Shown piece after piece: positions 36,811 to 45,984 of a stretch of 64,000 nt of DNA. The DNA comes from Shewanella indica (lineage in GTDB: Bacteria; Pseudomonadota; Gammaproteobacteria; Enterobacterales; Shewanellaceae): positions 234,935 through 298,934 of the forward strand of contig NZ_NIJK01000027.1 in assembly GCF_002836975.1 (NCBI RefSeq), written 5' to 3'. The notes under the pieces are model-generated. The model had not been told where the DNA came from and made no database searches. It saw nothing but the letters and a program-made list of their open reading frames with translations. Positions within the stretch are counted from its first letter, which is position 1; the number at the start of each line of letters is the position of its first letter. A program made the position numbers and the translations under genes.

Positions 36811-38061
36811 TTAGGCGTTAACCGCCTCTGTCTGATGCCCCTTCTCTGTTTGGTCCACTATGGTCAACACCGCAGCGTCGCCCACCACATTGCAGGAAGT
36901 CAACACCATATCTATGATTCTGTCCAGCGCTGCCACTATCGCAAAAGCTTCCACGGGTAAGCCCAGTTGATGGATTAACACGCCTATCATCACCATACCG
37001 CCACCTGGAACCCCGCCGGCGCCCACAGACAGCAGAAAGATACTGAATATCAGAGTAGGCAGCTGTTCGCTGGAGATTGGCTGACCAAAGGCGTTGGCAA
37101 CAAAGAAGATGGCGATAGTGATATAAATCGACACCCCGCCCATATTCATGGTGGCTCCCAAAGGCACACCGAACCCGGCGACCGCCTTATTGACCCCAAG
37201 CTTTTCTGTCAAGGTTCGCATAGTCACCGGGATGGTGGCATTGGAGCTGGCAGTCGACAGAGAAAACAGGATCTGCTCTTGGGTCTTGGCACGAAAGCTC
37301 TTGGCACTGACCGGGGTAAACACAGCCACAGCCAGAGGATAAACAATGAAAATCCACAGCAGCAGCATGGTTAGGATGATGGCCATATAACCCAGTACAC
37401 TGAGAAAAACTTTGGCTTCCAGAGTGGCTCCCAGTTTGAACATCAGCGCAAACACTCCAAATGGCGCCAGCTGCATTACAGTCATGATGAGCTTCATCAT
37501 GATCCCATTGGCGACTTGAAAACCTCTAACCGCTGCGCTGCCGGCGTCATCCAGCGACTTGATGACCCCACCCAGCAGCAGCGCCATAAAGATCACCTGC
37601 AACATGTTGCCCGACATAAAGGCATCGACAGGGTTACTGGGCACTATGCCGACAATCAGGCTGATCAAATTGGGCAACTCGGTCGCGGTAATGGCCATAT
37701 CCGTGCCACCACTCATATCCACTCCGACACCGGGCTGCAGCAATAACGAGACACACACCGCCGCCAGGATAGCGATCAGGGTATTAATGATATAGAAGCT
37801 GAAGGTCTTGCCGCCCAAGCGACCGAAGCTCTTGAGGTCCTGCAATTCGCAGACACCGCAGACTATGCTGACAAATACCAGCGGCATCACCAGCATCATG
37901 ATCATATTGACAAACATGGTGCCCGCCGCGGTGGCTACCTCAACCAGGGTGCCGGAAAAGAAACCGATATGCCCCAGCCCATATTGCACCACAGAGCCCA
38001 ATAACAGGCCGCTGAACAGACCCATAAAGATCCGTCCGGAAAGAGATTTGAGTATTGCCAT
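36811..38061 (-). CDS. Dicarboxylate/amino acid:cation symporter (DAACS)
   Basis: A 416-residue symporter of the GltP/DctA family with about eight helices and two re-entrant loops. Family motifs include SLSTASSNATIPVTM (serine-rich loop), MNMGGVSIYITIAIFF and the LDRIIDMVLTSCNVVGDA segment. Transports C4-dicarboxylates or glutamate/aspartate with Na+ or H+. I chose ATG 38061 for the family N-terminus; an upstream in-frame start at 38097 is possible. Monocistronic. Confidence 0.92.
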   Translation of the reverse strand: MAILKSLSGRIFMGLFSGLLLGSVVQYGLGHIGFFSGTLVEVATAAGTMFVNMIMMLVMPLVFVSIVCGVCELQDLKSFGRLGGKTFSFYIINTLIAILAAVCVSLLLQPGVGVDMSGGTDMAITATELPNLISLIVGIVPSNPVDAFMSGNMLQVIFMALLLGGVIKSLDDAGSAAVRGFQVANGIMMKLIMTVMQLAPFGVFALMFKLGATLEAKVFLSVLGYMAIILTMLLLWIFIVYPLAVAVFTPVSAKSFRAKTQEQILFSLSTASSNATIPVTMRTLTEKLGVNKAVAGFGVPLGATMNMGGVSIYITIAIFFVANAFGQPISSEQLPTLIFSIFLLSVGAGGVPGGGMVMIGVLIHQLGLPVEAFAIVAALDRIIDMVLTSCNVVGDAAVLTIVDQTEKGHQTEAVNA

Positions 38062-38610
38062 TGTACGTTCCAATTCGGCATCGTTCCTGATGCACAACTA
38101 TCATCCCTGTTCGCTCTGGGAAGGGATAGTGAAACATGCTACTCAAAAGTTCAATGATAAAATGCTCAAAAAGTGCCTCCGCAACATGTTGGAAACCTCA
38201 AAAATTAACGATAAAAACTTGATTTAAAACCATTTTAAATTTTGTCAAAAATTTACCCTATGGATTACCCCGTTTACAAACGCACAGTGCAACAACAAAT
38301 CCATAACAAATACAAAATATTTATCAGTGAATATATCTAAAAATACAAAAATAACAGTATTAACAGCCAGAATTTCAATTCAAAGCAGTGAGCTTGTTAG
38401 GCCGCTTGCCATTTTACTGCAGATCCTGCTTGTTAATTTCGTCATCAAAGTGACTTTCCGCCTCACTCAACCCCAAGCTAGAAAAACCGCCACAGAAAAA
38501 ATCATAGGGGCAAACCATAGAGAAAGTTGGCAGCAGAAGTACCAAAGCAAGCAGGAGAAAACCCGCAGAGCGCGATTGGAGAAGATAGTCCCACGGACAA
38601 AAAATGGGCA
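38062..38610. other. A+T-rich intergenic region with no clear gene
   Basis: Upstream of the symporter and downstream of lrgB, ending at the second lrgB-side terminator. A minus-strand frame at 38414-38713 crosses both terminators and is not credible. No other signal seen. Confidence 0.5.
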
Positions 38611-38636
38611 AAAAAAAGCCGGTGGGGCGCACCGGC
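38611..38636 (-). terminator. Second terminator beyond lrgB
   Basis: On the minus strand gccggt-gcgcccc-accggc is followed by a run of seven T. It lies about 150 bases past the lrgB stop. Confidence 0.85.
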
Positions 38637-38668
38637 AAATCAAGCAACATATTACCTGAGAGGCTCAG

Positions 38669-38692
38669 GAAAAACGCCTGACGATGCAGGCG
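38669..38692 (-). terminator. lrgAB terminator
   Basis: cgcctg-catcgt-caggcg followed by ttttt on the minus strand, about 95 bases after the lrgB stop. A second terminator follows at 38611. Confidence 0.75.
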
Positions 38693-38787
38693 GTCACCAC
38701 AAGAAAAGGCCATCGGGTGATGGATAGACTCAAAAACGGCAGTAACCCTTGTGGTCAGGTCATCTACTTGAATCCAAATCGATTAAA

Positions 38788-39477
38788 TCAAACAAAAATC
38801 AACGCAAATAAAGGCGCGCCGAGCACCATGGCGATACCGGTAAAGATCATCGTCAGACTGGCAATCACGCCTTCCTGCTGACCGAATTCGCTGGCTTTGG
38901 CGGCGCCGGCACCATGGGCAGAAGCGCCGAGTGCCACTCCTTTACCAAGAGAGGTCTTGATCCGCGCCAACTTGAACAACGGCTCACACACCAGCATACC
39001 TATCACGCCGGTGAGCAACACCAACATAGCGGTTAATTCCGGCACGCCACCGAAGGCACCAGTGGCCTCCATGGCAAAGGGCGTCGACACAGAGCGCACC
39101 AGTACGCTGTGACTCAGTTCGCTCGGCAGAGGCACCAATTTGACCAATAGCCAGGATGACACCAAACCCAACATGAGCCCGGCCATAACCCCAAGGCTAA
39201 TAGTGATCGGATAACGGCGGATCAACTTGCGCTCGCGGTAAATAGGCACTGCAAAAGCTATGGTCGCTGGGGCCAACAATGCCATCAGCCAATGGGTGTA
39301 CTCAAAATAGGTCGGCAGCGGAATCGCCAACAGCAACACCACAGCCAGCACGGCCAAAGGCGCCAAAAATATCGGAGCCAACCACCAGCTACGATGCCTG
39401 CGGTATAAAGCCTTGGCGCCGTAATAACAGATAAGGGTGATCAGCAGACTCAAAAGAGCAAGTAAGCTGTGAGACAT
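38788..39477 (-). CDS. lrgB: LrgB/CidB-family membrane protein
   Basis: A 229-residue integral membrane protein with about seven helices. Family segments are RSVSTPFAMEATGAFGG and LGASAHGAGAAKA near the C-terminus. LrgB/CidB partners a holin-like LrgA/CidA and is linked to murein hydrolase control and, in plants and some bacteria, metabolite export. ATG 39477 has AAGGG upstream and starts 4 bases after the lrgA stop. Divergent from a LysR gene that is the likely regulator. Confidence 0.9.
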   Translation of the reverse strand: MSHSLLALLSLLITLICYYGAKALYRRHRSWWLAPIFLAPLAVLAVVLLLAIPLPTYFEYTHWLMALLAPATIAFAVPIYRERKLIRRYPITISLGVMAGLMLGLVSSWLLVKLVPLPSELSHSVLVRSVSTPFAMEATGAFGGVPELTAMLVLLTGVIGMLVCEPLFKLARIKTSLGKGVALGASAHGAGAAKASEFGQQEGVIASLTMIFTGIAMVLGAPLFALIFV

Positions 39478-39481
39478 AGCG

Positions 39482-39949
39482 TTACCCTTGCACTCCATGT
39501 TTGGCCAGTTGGCGTTTCAAATTAAGGCGCCGCTCGAAACGAAATACCCTGTCCACCACAAAGCCGGTTCCCAGCAATACTGAAGCGCTGCCGAGCACCA
39601 GGGTCAGCATAATATTGAAACCATACTCCTCGAGTAAGGTTTCATACTTGAGTACTGAAATCACCGGCGGGATAAAAAACAGCAAGAGATCGCCAATCAA
39701 CCAGGCAGCCCCCAGTTGCAACGCCTTTTCCGGGATAAGCTTGAGCCCCAGCGCCAACAACACTACCAGCATCCCAAGCACACTGCCGGGAATGGGTGAG
39801 TGCAATGTGGCGGCCAAGGCATGAGTAGCCCATGCCAGCAAACAGATAGCTGCAATTTGCAACAAGGTCGCGCTGATGTATTTGCCTTGGAGCCAAATGA
39901 CTTTCGCCACTTTTTGAGGGGAAGCAAGGCGTTTGCAGAGGGAGTGCAT
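39482..39949 (-). CDS. lrgA: LrgA/CidA-family holin-like protein
   Basis: A 155-residue membrane protein with four helices and a hydrophilic C-terminal tail. CidA/LrgA features include HSPIPGSVLGMLVVLLALG and the LLLFFIPPVISVLKY segment. First gene of the lrgAB pair; it faces the LysR gene with 99 bases between. Confidence 0.9.
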   Translation of the reverse strand: MHSLCKRLASPQKVAKVIWLQGKYISATLLQIAAICLLAWATHALAATLHSPIPGSVLGMLVVLLALGLKLIPEKALQLGAAWLIGDLLLFFIPPVISVLKYETLLEEYGFNIMLTLVLGSASVLLGTGFVVDRVFRFERRLNLKRQLAKHGVQG

Positions 39950-40048
39950 ATCTTTACCGAATAACTTAACTGGTGTTTATTCTAGGCTTGCAATATAAAT
40001 AAAAAAAATGAATATTAAGCATAGTTTGCATTCCATAAGGTTATTCAA

Positions 40049-40939
40049 TTGGATCTGAAAGTTGTTCGCTACTTTATCGAAATAGTGGATGCCGGCGGAT
40101 TTGCCAAGGCAGCGGAAAAGATCCACCTGACCCAACCTGCGCTGTCCAAGTCCATTCGCCAGTTGGAGCAGGAACTGGATCTTGTACTCTTGGAAAGAGG
40201 CAAGCGTGGCAGCCAGTTACGTCCTACAGCAGCCGGAGAGGTCGTCTACCGTCACGGCCAGGAACTATTGAATGTACGCCGCAACATGCTCAGAGAGTTG
40301 GCGGCGCAGCGCAGTCTCAACTCGGGTGAACTGCATCTGGGGCTGGCCCCTCTCGGCAGTGCCGAACTCTTTGCTCCTGTCATCGCCCGCTTTCGTAATC
40401 GTTATCCCAAGGTGCAGATGCATCTATTGGTTCGCGGCGGCGTAGAGCAAACCGCGGCCCTCAAGAAAGGGGAAATCGAGCTGGCAACCGGGATCATCTC
40501 CTTTGAGGATGAGTTTGATGGTATCAGGATCCGCCGCGATCCCATGGTGGTGGTATTGCCAAGACAACATCCTCTGGCAGGTAGTCAAGAGCTGACCCTC
40601 AAGGCGTTGGCGGAGATCCCACAGATACTGTTCGAACCCGAATACGCCCTGCATGAGCTGGTAATCAATGCCTGCCAGAGAGCCGGCTTCAGCCCCAAAG
40701 ATGTGACTCGGGTCAGTCATCCCGACTTTGGTATCGCCCTGGTGGCAGCAGGCACAGGAGCCATGATACTGCCAAGCTTTATTGCCGAGCGCCATGCGGT
40801 GGCCGGGGTGATCAGCATACCTCTGGCCGCATCCGATCTGCTCTGGGAGCTATCGCTATTCTGGCGCCGGGGGCAACCACTCTCTTTTGCCGCCCAAGCA
40901 ATGGTCGAGCTGGTCAGACAACAACTGGCGCTGAAGTGA
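40049..40939 (+). CDS. LysR-family regulator, probable lrgAB regulator
   Basis: A 296-residue LysR regulator with the N-terminal helix-turn-helix (VRYFIEIVDAGGFAKAAEK, then LTQPALSKSIRQLEQELDL). It begins with TTG at 40049, supported by AAGG 8 bases upstream and by the family start just before the first helix. Divergent from lrgAB, matching the CidR-type arrangement; control of lrgAB is inferred. Confidence 0.85.
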   Translation: MDLKVVRYFIEIVDAGGFAKAAEKIHLTQPALSKSIRQLEQELDLVLLERGKRGSQLRPTAAGEVVYRHGQELLNVRRNMLRELAAQRSLNSGELHLGLAPLGSAELFAPVIARFRNRYPKVQMHLLVRGGVEQTAALKKGEIELATGIISFEDEFDGIRIRRDPMVVVLPRQHPLAGSQELTLKALAEIPQILFEPEYALHELVINACQRAGFSPKDVTRVSHPDFGIALVAAGTGAMILPSFIAERHAVAGVISIPLAASDLLWELSLFWRRGQPLSFAAQAMVELVRQQLALK

Positions 40940-41020
40940 AACCCTTATGCTTCAAGTGCTGCAGCCGAGTGAATTTTCGCCAACCAAGTCACAGCGTACC
41001 GTTACAGCAGTACAAACTCA

Positions 41021-41049
41021 TTGACACCCTCTTTTCGCGCCGCTAAGGT
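41021..41049 (+). promoter_or_regulatory. Sigma-70 promoter ahead of tyrP
   Basis: Consensus TTGACA at 41021 and TAAGGT at 41044 are spaced by 17 bases. This gives a leader of about 250 bases before the tyrP start. Confidence 0.5.
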
Positions 41050-41138
41050 GAATCACACTTTTCCGGGCCCGCTTGGCCTGGGTTTATAAACACAACCCGA
41101 GATTCGCAATGCGGCCAATACACAAGCTTTATCTCTAT

Positions 41139-41217
41139 CCCAAGCCACAGTGGCTTGGGCGGGGATAATGACCTGAACCTCCCTCTCCTGTGAGCCACTG
41201 TGGCTTTGCTGTCAGGT
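41139..41217 (+). promoter_or_regulatory. Structured leader of tyrP with two complementary dyads
   Basis: The first hairpin (41139-41159) has 10-base arms cccaagccac/gtggcttggg around one A. The second (41193-41205) is agccac-t-gtggct, enclosed by acctga (41171) and tcaggt (41212). The 13-base core of the first is the reverse complement of the second, so the two could pair with each other instead. No known riboswitch class is recognised. Confidence 0.45.
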
Positions 41218-41306
41218 TTCGTTACCGGCTTTCCGGTTCTCTTGGGTACCCACAAATCCAAAGCCTGGGTCCCTATTACGAAAATGCTTGTTGAGAATGT
41301 AATAAA

Positions 41307-42512
41307 ATGAATAACAACAAAACCTTTGGTAGCATGCTGATCATAGCAGGCACCACAATTGGTGCCGGGATGCTGGCGCTGCCGCTGGCCTCTGCCGGCC
41401 TGGGTTTCGGGGTCGCCTCGATACTGATGCTATTGCTTTGGGGATTGATGAGTTACACAGCACTGTTGATGCTGGAAGTGCATCAACATGCCCCCGCTCA
41501 TGCCACTTTGCACACTTTGGCGCACAAGCTGCTCGGCCGTAAGGGGCAGTTACTGGCCAGCCTGGCAATGATGTTTCTATTGTATGCCCTGTGCGCCGCC
41601 TACATCGCCGGTGGTGGTGCCCAGCTCAACGATAAGCTGGTTCGTTATGCCGACCTGACGCTGCCGCCACAGGTAGGCGCCATAGGTTTTGCCCTGCTGA
41701 TCGCCCTGGTGGTCGCCATAGGAACCCATTCAGTCGATATGATCAACCGGGTGCTATTCACCCTCAAAATAGTCGCCCTGGTCATCATGTTGGCGCTGCT
41801 GTTGCCCCACGCCCAAGGGGGATACTTGCTGGAGCTACCGTTGCAGCAAGGCCTGGTCATCTCGGCCCTACCGGTAATTTTCACCTCTTTCGGGTTTCAC
41901 GGCTCTATCCCCTCTGTGGTGCGCTATGTGGGACTGGATCTCAAGGCGCTGAAGAAAATCATGATTGTCGGCTCAGCTATGCCGCTGCTGGTTTACCTAC
42001 TTTGGCAATTGGCCAGTCAGGGGGCTTTGAGCCAAAGCGAATTGATGGCTTCCAAAGAACTGCCCAAATTCATCAACAGCCTAGGACAACTGCTGCATAA
42101 CCCCATGATAGGTCAGACAGTATCCATATTTGCCGACTTGGCACTGGCCACCTCTTTTTTAGGAGTCAGCCTGGGACTATTTGATTTTATGGGTGATATT
42201 TTGCGCCGCAACGACAGTACCGGCCATAGGCTGCAAACAGCAGCCATCACCTTTTTGCCACCCCTGGGGTTTGCCCTCTTCTACCCTCAGGGCTTTATGG
42301 CCGCCCTGGGTTATGCGGCGATAGCCTTGGTGATATTGGCGGTGTTCCTGCCCGTTGCCATGGTCTGGAAACAGCGGCTCCAGCCTATGCCGGCAGGCAG
42401 CTACCGGGTCGCTGGTGGTAAACCCGCACTCATGCTGGCAGCGCTGTGCGGGGTGGTGATTATTCTCAGCCAACTGCTGCAAATGGCCGGGATACTGACC
42501 AAGATAGGCTAA
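41307..42512 (+). CDS. tyrP: Aromatic amino acid transporter, TyrP-like
   Basis: A 401-residue permease of the HAAAP family with about eleven helices. It is close to E. coli TyrP throughout: GSMLIIAGTTIGAGMLALPL, LPLQQGLVISALPVIFTSFG and LADLALATSFLGVSLGLFDF type segments. It imports tyrosine (or another aromatic amino acid) with protons. A long structured leader suggests control by attenuation or a DNA-binding protein. Ends with a strong terminator. Confidence 0.9.
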   Translation: MNNNKTFGSMLIIAGTTIGAGMLALPLASAGLGFGVASILMLLLWGLMSYTALLMLEVHQHAPAHATLHTLAHKLLGRKGQLLASLAMMFLLYALCAAYIAGGGAQLNDKLVRYADLTLPPQVGAIGFALLIALVVAIGTHSVDMINRVLFTLKIVALVIMLALLLPHAQGGYLLELPLQQGLVISALPVIFTSFGFHGSIPSVVRYVGLDLKALKKIMIVGSAMPLLVYLLWQLASQGALSQSELMASKELPKFINSLGQLLHNPMIGQTVSIFADLALATSFLGVSLGLFDFMGDILRRNDSTGHRLQTAAITFLPPLGFALFYPQGFMAALGYAAIALVILAVFLPVAMVWKQRLQPMPAGSYRVAGGKPALMLAALCGVVIILSQLLQMAGILTKIG

Positions 42513-42570
42513 CCAAGGGGCAATAAACTGGAGAAGCTCCAGCACAGCGCCCAGGGCCAACCTTTAACCA

Positions 42571-42600
42571 CAAAACGCAGCTCTCAGGCTGCGTTTTTTC
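42571..42600. terminator. tyrP terminator
   Basis: aaaacgcagc-tctcag-gctgcgtttttt, serving tyrP and possibly the convergent gene. Confidence 0.85.
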
Positions 42601-42612
42601 TTGGTTCAACAT

Positions 42613-43050
42613 TCAGTTGATTGGTTCCAACGACACTCTAAAGCGACTGGCTGACAGCTGGGAAAAAACCAGGTCAAACCCTTCGGGGATCTCTTGTTCA
42701 CTGATAACGACTCGTTGATCCAACTGCTGTTCCAGGGCCTGTTGGCGCCACTGCTGCCTTTGCTGCATTGCGCTTCTGCCACTGATAAAACTGGCACTGC
42801 CCAGCAAAACTCCAACCAGCGCCAGCAGATTGGCCACCATGAGATTGCCTATTTGCAGCGCACTGGCGTCATCCAGCAGCCACCAGAGAATGGAGGCGCT
42901 CAGCAGTAATACCCCCAAGGCCAACCTGGCTATTGCGCTCGGCGCATTATCTGTCGGCAATCTCAATTGAATATCGGCGGGTAAGTCAGCAAGGGTCACA
43001 GTCAGGAACGACGGCTCATCCTGCGCTGAGGCACTCTGGGTATCGGGCAT
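42613..43050 (-). CDS. Hypothetical membrane protein (145 aa)
   Basis: A 145-residue protein with two hydrophobic segments (about 42-62 and 66-88), a soluble N-terminus rich in acidic residues and a charged C-terminal domain (QQWRQQALEQQLDQRVVIS). No family recognised. A stand-alone gene between the tyrP terminator and a convergent/divergent neighbourhood. Confidence 0.7.
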   Translation of the reverse strand: MPDTQSASAQDEPSFLTVTLADLPADIQLRLPTDNAPSAIARLALGVLLLSASILWWLLDDASALQIGNLMVANLLALVGVLLGSASFISGRSAMQQRQQWRQQALEQQLDQRVVISEQEIPEGFDLVFSQLSASRFRVSLEPIN

Positions 43051-43323
43051 AAATCATCCTTAATTCGAATGGAATAGGCTAATGCGGGTCGGTATAGAAC
43101 CAATTTAATGACATCCTGTCCTTATGTCAGTGAGCACTGAGGTTACAATGCATCGATTCATTATATGTAAGCATAAATAAGCACTGCAAACTCAATATAT
43201 TATTAACTCAAACTCTGCTGAAATTCTGTGCATTTTGTAGCAGTCATAGTGCCAGCGGTACTCTTGACCCTGCCAGGGACCGCAGACACAATAGCACCGG
43301 AGACCCATTTGACGGAGCCCGTG

Positions 43324-44226
43324 GTGAGCGGCCAGCAACAGATACCAGAGCTGAGATTGGGACTGGCCATGTGGTCCCATAACCAGTGGCAGCGAAGCCT
43401 TTATGGAAAGGGGACGCCTCAAGCCGAGCGTCTGGCGCACTACGCCGAGGTTTTCAATACGGTGGAGGGCAACACCAGCTTTTATGCCACCCCATCGGCA
43501 AACAATGTCAGTAACTGGCGCGATGCCGTGGGTGAGGACTTTCGCTTTACCTTTAAACTGCCGCAGGAGATCACTCACAAGTTGCAACTGAGGCACTGTG
43601 ACGATGAACTCAAGCAGTTCCTGCAGGTGATGTCGCCACTGTTTGCCAAGACAGGCCTTTGGAAGATTCAGTTGCCCGGCTATTTTGGCCCTGACGCCTT
43701 GGGGACGCTGAACACCTTTCTTGGCAAACTGCCATCCGAGTTGCCTCTCGGGGTCGAGGTGCGCCACCCGGCCTTCTTTGCCAAGGGAGAAACCGAGCGT
43801 CAACTCAACCGCTTGCTGCTGCAGCGCTCGGTCAACCGCATCATAATGGACACCCGGCCGGTATTTGCCGCGCCGCCAAACAGTGCCGCCGTCATCGACG
43901 CCCATGAAAAGAAACCCAGAGTGCCGGTACATGCCATAGCCACCGGCCGCTATCCCACAGTTCGCTTTATCGGCCACCCGGAGCTCGAGGTCAATCAAGG
44001 TTTCTTCAAGCCTTGGCTGGACAAGCTATGCCAATGGCTGGAGGAGGGGCGCCAACCCTATCTGTTCATCCACACCCCGGATAATGCCCAGGCACCTGAG
44101 CTGGCCATAAGTCTACAGCGTCTGCTCAGTGACCGTTGGCAAGCCAAACACGGCCAACCTCTAGCTGTGTTGCAACAGCCCCAAGATGCAAGAAATCACA
44201 GCAAACAACTGGGCCTGGAACTCTGA
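43324..44226 (+). CDS. DUF72 (YecE-family) protein
   Basis: A protein of about 300 residues with the YecE/DUF72 TIM-barrel pattern: LRLGLAMWSH near the N-terminus, the VFNTVEGNTSFYATPS segment and VEVRHPAFF. I prefer GTG 43324, which has GGAG 6 bases upstream and fits the family length; a GTG at 43228 would add 32 residues that look like an unrelated hydrophobic extension. The function of the family is not established. Confidence 0.8.
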   Translation: MSGQQQIPELRLGLAMWSHNQWQRSLYGKGTPQAERLAHYAEVFNTVEGNTSFYATPSANNVSNWRDAVGEDFRFTFKLPQEITHKLQLRHCDDELKQFLQVMSPLFAKTGLWKIQLPGYFGPDALGTLNTFLGKLPSELPLGVEVRHPAFFAKGETERQLNRLLLQRSVNRIIMDTRPVFAAPPNSAAVIDAHEKKPRVPVHAIATGRYPTVRFIGHPELEVNQGFFKPWLDKLCQWLEEGRQPYLFIHTPDNAQAPELAISLQRLLSDRWQAKHGQPLAVLQQPQDARNHSKQLGLEL

Positions 44227-44253
44227 CAAGCAAGTTTCTGATCCCATAAACAT

Positions 44254-44287
44254 AAAAAATGCCGTTTAATTAAAGTGAACGGCATTT
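44254..44287. terminator. Bidirectional terminator
   Basis: aaatgccgtt and aacggcattt form a stem with an A+T loop and T-runs on the minus strand, between the convergent DUF72 gene and the 179-residue gene. Confidence 0.7.
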
Positions 44288-44301
44288 GGTACTATCAACT
44301 T

Positions 44302-44841
44302 TTATTTTCTGGCTCCGACCGGGATCATTATGTGGGCATAAGGGGTGCCCTTCCACATCACATAGGGACCACCTTGCGCCGGGTCTGTCGGCAAACTGTC
44401 AAGCATGGCGGGATCCGGCACCAGAATCATCAGGTGTGGTCCTTCGACAATCCATTGATTATCAGCGGTTTCCATTTCCGCATACGGGTCAATATTGCTG
44501 GCCCCTCCATCACCGGCCAACATGTAGGAAATACCTATTGCATTGGCCTGAAAAGGTTTTTTCTCCATCCAGGCATTAGCCCATTCCATCCAAGGGCCGT
44601 CCATACACATAGGAGCCGTTCCCTTGAGCTGCGGCGGAGTAGGAAAGCAGGTGTAGCTGCCATCTCCCTGTTGCAACACGTTTTTATCCCAATCGACAAC
44701 AGTAACACTGGCGCGTATGGTGGGCGGCGCAGCGCTCAGGGCGTCATCCAACATCATCTGTTGCGCTTCCGTAAGTGCAGCATGGGCAACACCGGCGAAG
44801 GAAGAAAGAGTCAAGGTTAACATTAAAGCTGAAGTTTTCAT
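44302..44841 (-). CDS. Secreted hypothetical protein (179 aa)
   Basis: A 179-residue protein with a signal peptide (MKTSALMLTLTLSSFAG, cut near VAHAA). The mature part includes the conserved-looking pieces GSYTCFPTPPQLKG, CMDGPWMEWANAWM and GGPYVMWKGTPYAHIMIPV. GGAGG lies 9 bases before the ATG. A longer in-frame start is unlikely. I do not recognise the family; the function is unknown. Confidence 0.75.
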   Translation of the reverse strand: MKTSALMLTLTLSSFAGVAHAALTEAQQMMLDDALSAAPPTIRASVTVVDWDKNVLQQGDGSYTCFPTPPQLKGTAPMCMDGPWMEWANAWMEKKPFQANAIGISYMLAGDGGASNIDPYAEMETADNQWIVEGPHLMILVPDPAMLDSLPTDPAQGGPYVMWKGTPYAHIMIPVGARK

Positions 44842-44977
44842 CAAACCAGCCTCCAGGTTGAACTCGGATACAACAACACCGAGATCTTCAGTATAGTTTC
44901 TGCAGAAAAAATCGATTTTGCCCCGTAAATTCAATATATTGGACTAAGATAAAATCAAAAAACCAGGAGGAGACAAG

Positions 44978-45907
44978 ATGTTTTCTCTGTCCCAGACCTT
45001 ATCTATCTTCGCCGCTTTACCGGATCCGGTATTTATTCTGACCCGCAGTGGCCGCTATGCCGCAGTATTGGGAGGTGCCGACAGTCGCTACTATCACGAC
45101 GGCACGGCCTTGATAGGACAATACATCTCCCAAGTCATCCAACCCCCCAAGTGCGAGTGGTTTCTGAGCCAAATAGCGCAAGCCTTGCTGAGCCGCCGCC
45201 TCAGGGTGGTGGAATACAGCCTGAGCGGCAACGATGTTATGGGGCTCACAGAGCAAGGCCCCACTGAATCCATCTGGTTTGAAGGTCGGATCCAAGCATT
45301 GGACTTTCAAGTCGATGGTGAAGATGCCGTAATTTGGGTCGCCAGCAACATTACCCGCCGCCATTATTTGGAGCTGGAGCTCAGGGAAAGGTGCGAGCGC
45401 GATCCGCTCACTCAACTCTACAATCGCCGTAAATTACTGCAACTGCTGACCGAAAATTTGGCTCGATTCCAACGTTATCAGACCCCGACCAGCATATTGA
45501 TCTTCGATCTCGATAACCTCAAGAAGCTTAACGATAGCTCGGGTCATCTGATGGGGGATAAGGCGATAACCACCCTAGCGGATATCTGCCTGGCCAGCCT
45601 CAGAACTCAGGATATCGCCTCCCGTTACGGTGGCGATGAATTTGTCATTCTTATGCCCCACACTGCTGCCGAGCAGGCATTGCCCATAGCCGAGCGCCTA
45701 CGAAGCGAGTGTGCCCGGCGCCTCAGAGCCTTGGGTATTGCCGCTGAATGCGCCAGTATCAGCGGTGGCCTCAGCGAGTTTCAGTGCAGTGATACCAATA
45801 TAGATGCGCTAATATCCAGGGCCGATGCAGCCCTCTACCAAGCCAAAGCACAGGGCCGCAACCGGATTGTGCTGGCCAAGGGGCCAGAGTGCACTGAATC
45901 GCCCTAA
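44978..45907 (+). CDS. Diguanylate cyclase (PAS-GGDEF)
   Basis: A 309-residue soluble signalling protein. The N-terminal half is PAS-like (about 15-125), ending in WVASNITRRH. The GGDEF domain has DPLTQLYNRRKL at its start, the active-site motif GGDEF at 218-222, and an intact RTQD I-site at 209-212, five residues before it. It should make c-di-GMP and be product-inhibited. GGAGG precedes the ATG. Confidence 0.93.
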   Translation: MFSLSQTLSIFAALPDPVFILTRSGRYAAVLGGADSRYYHDGTALIGQYISQVIQPPKCEWFLSQIAQALLSRRLRVVEYSLSGNDVMGLTEQGPTESIWFEGRIQALDFQVDGEDAVIWVASNITRRHYLELELRERCERDPLTQLYNRRKLLQLLTENLARFQRYQTPTSILIFDLDNLKKLNDSSGHLMGDKAITTLADICLASLRTQDIASRYGGDEFVILMPHTAAEQALPIAERLRSECARRLRALGIAAECASISGGLSEFQCSDTNIDALISRADAALYQAKAQGRNRIVLAKGPECTESP

Positions 45908-45920
45908 AAAACACGGGCAA

Positions 45921-45946
45921 ACAAAAAGCCGGCACTTGGCCGACTT
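45921..45946 (-). terminator. prfB-lysS operon terminator
   Basis: On the minus strand aagtcggc-caagt-gccggctt (one G-T pair) followed by tttgtttg, about 40 bases after the lysS stop. Confidence 0.6.
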
Positions 45947-45984
45947 CTTCATTACATAGACTCGTCTAATTCGAGCGACTGAAC

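Noticed and set aside
38414..38713. A 99-codon hydrophobic frame on the minus strand downstream of lrgB
   Set aside because: It crosses two strong terminators of the same strand and has no good ribosome site.
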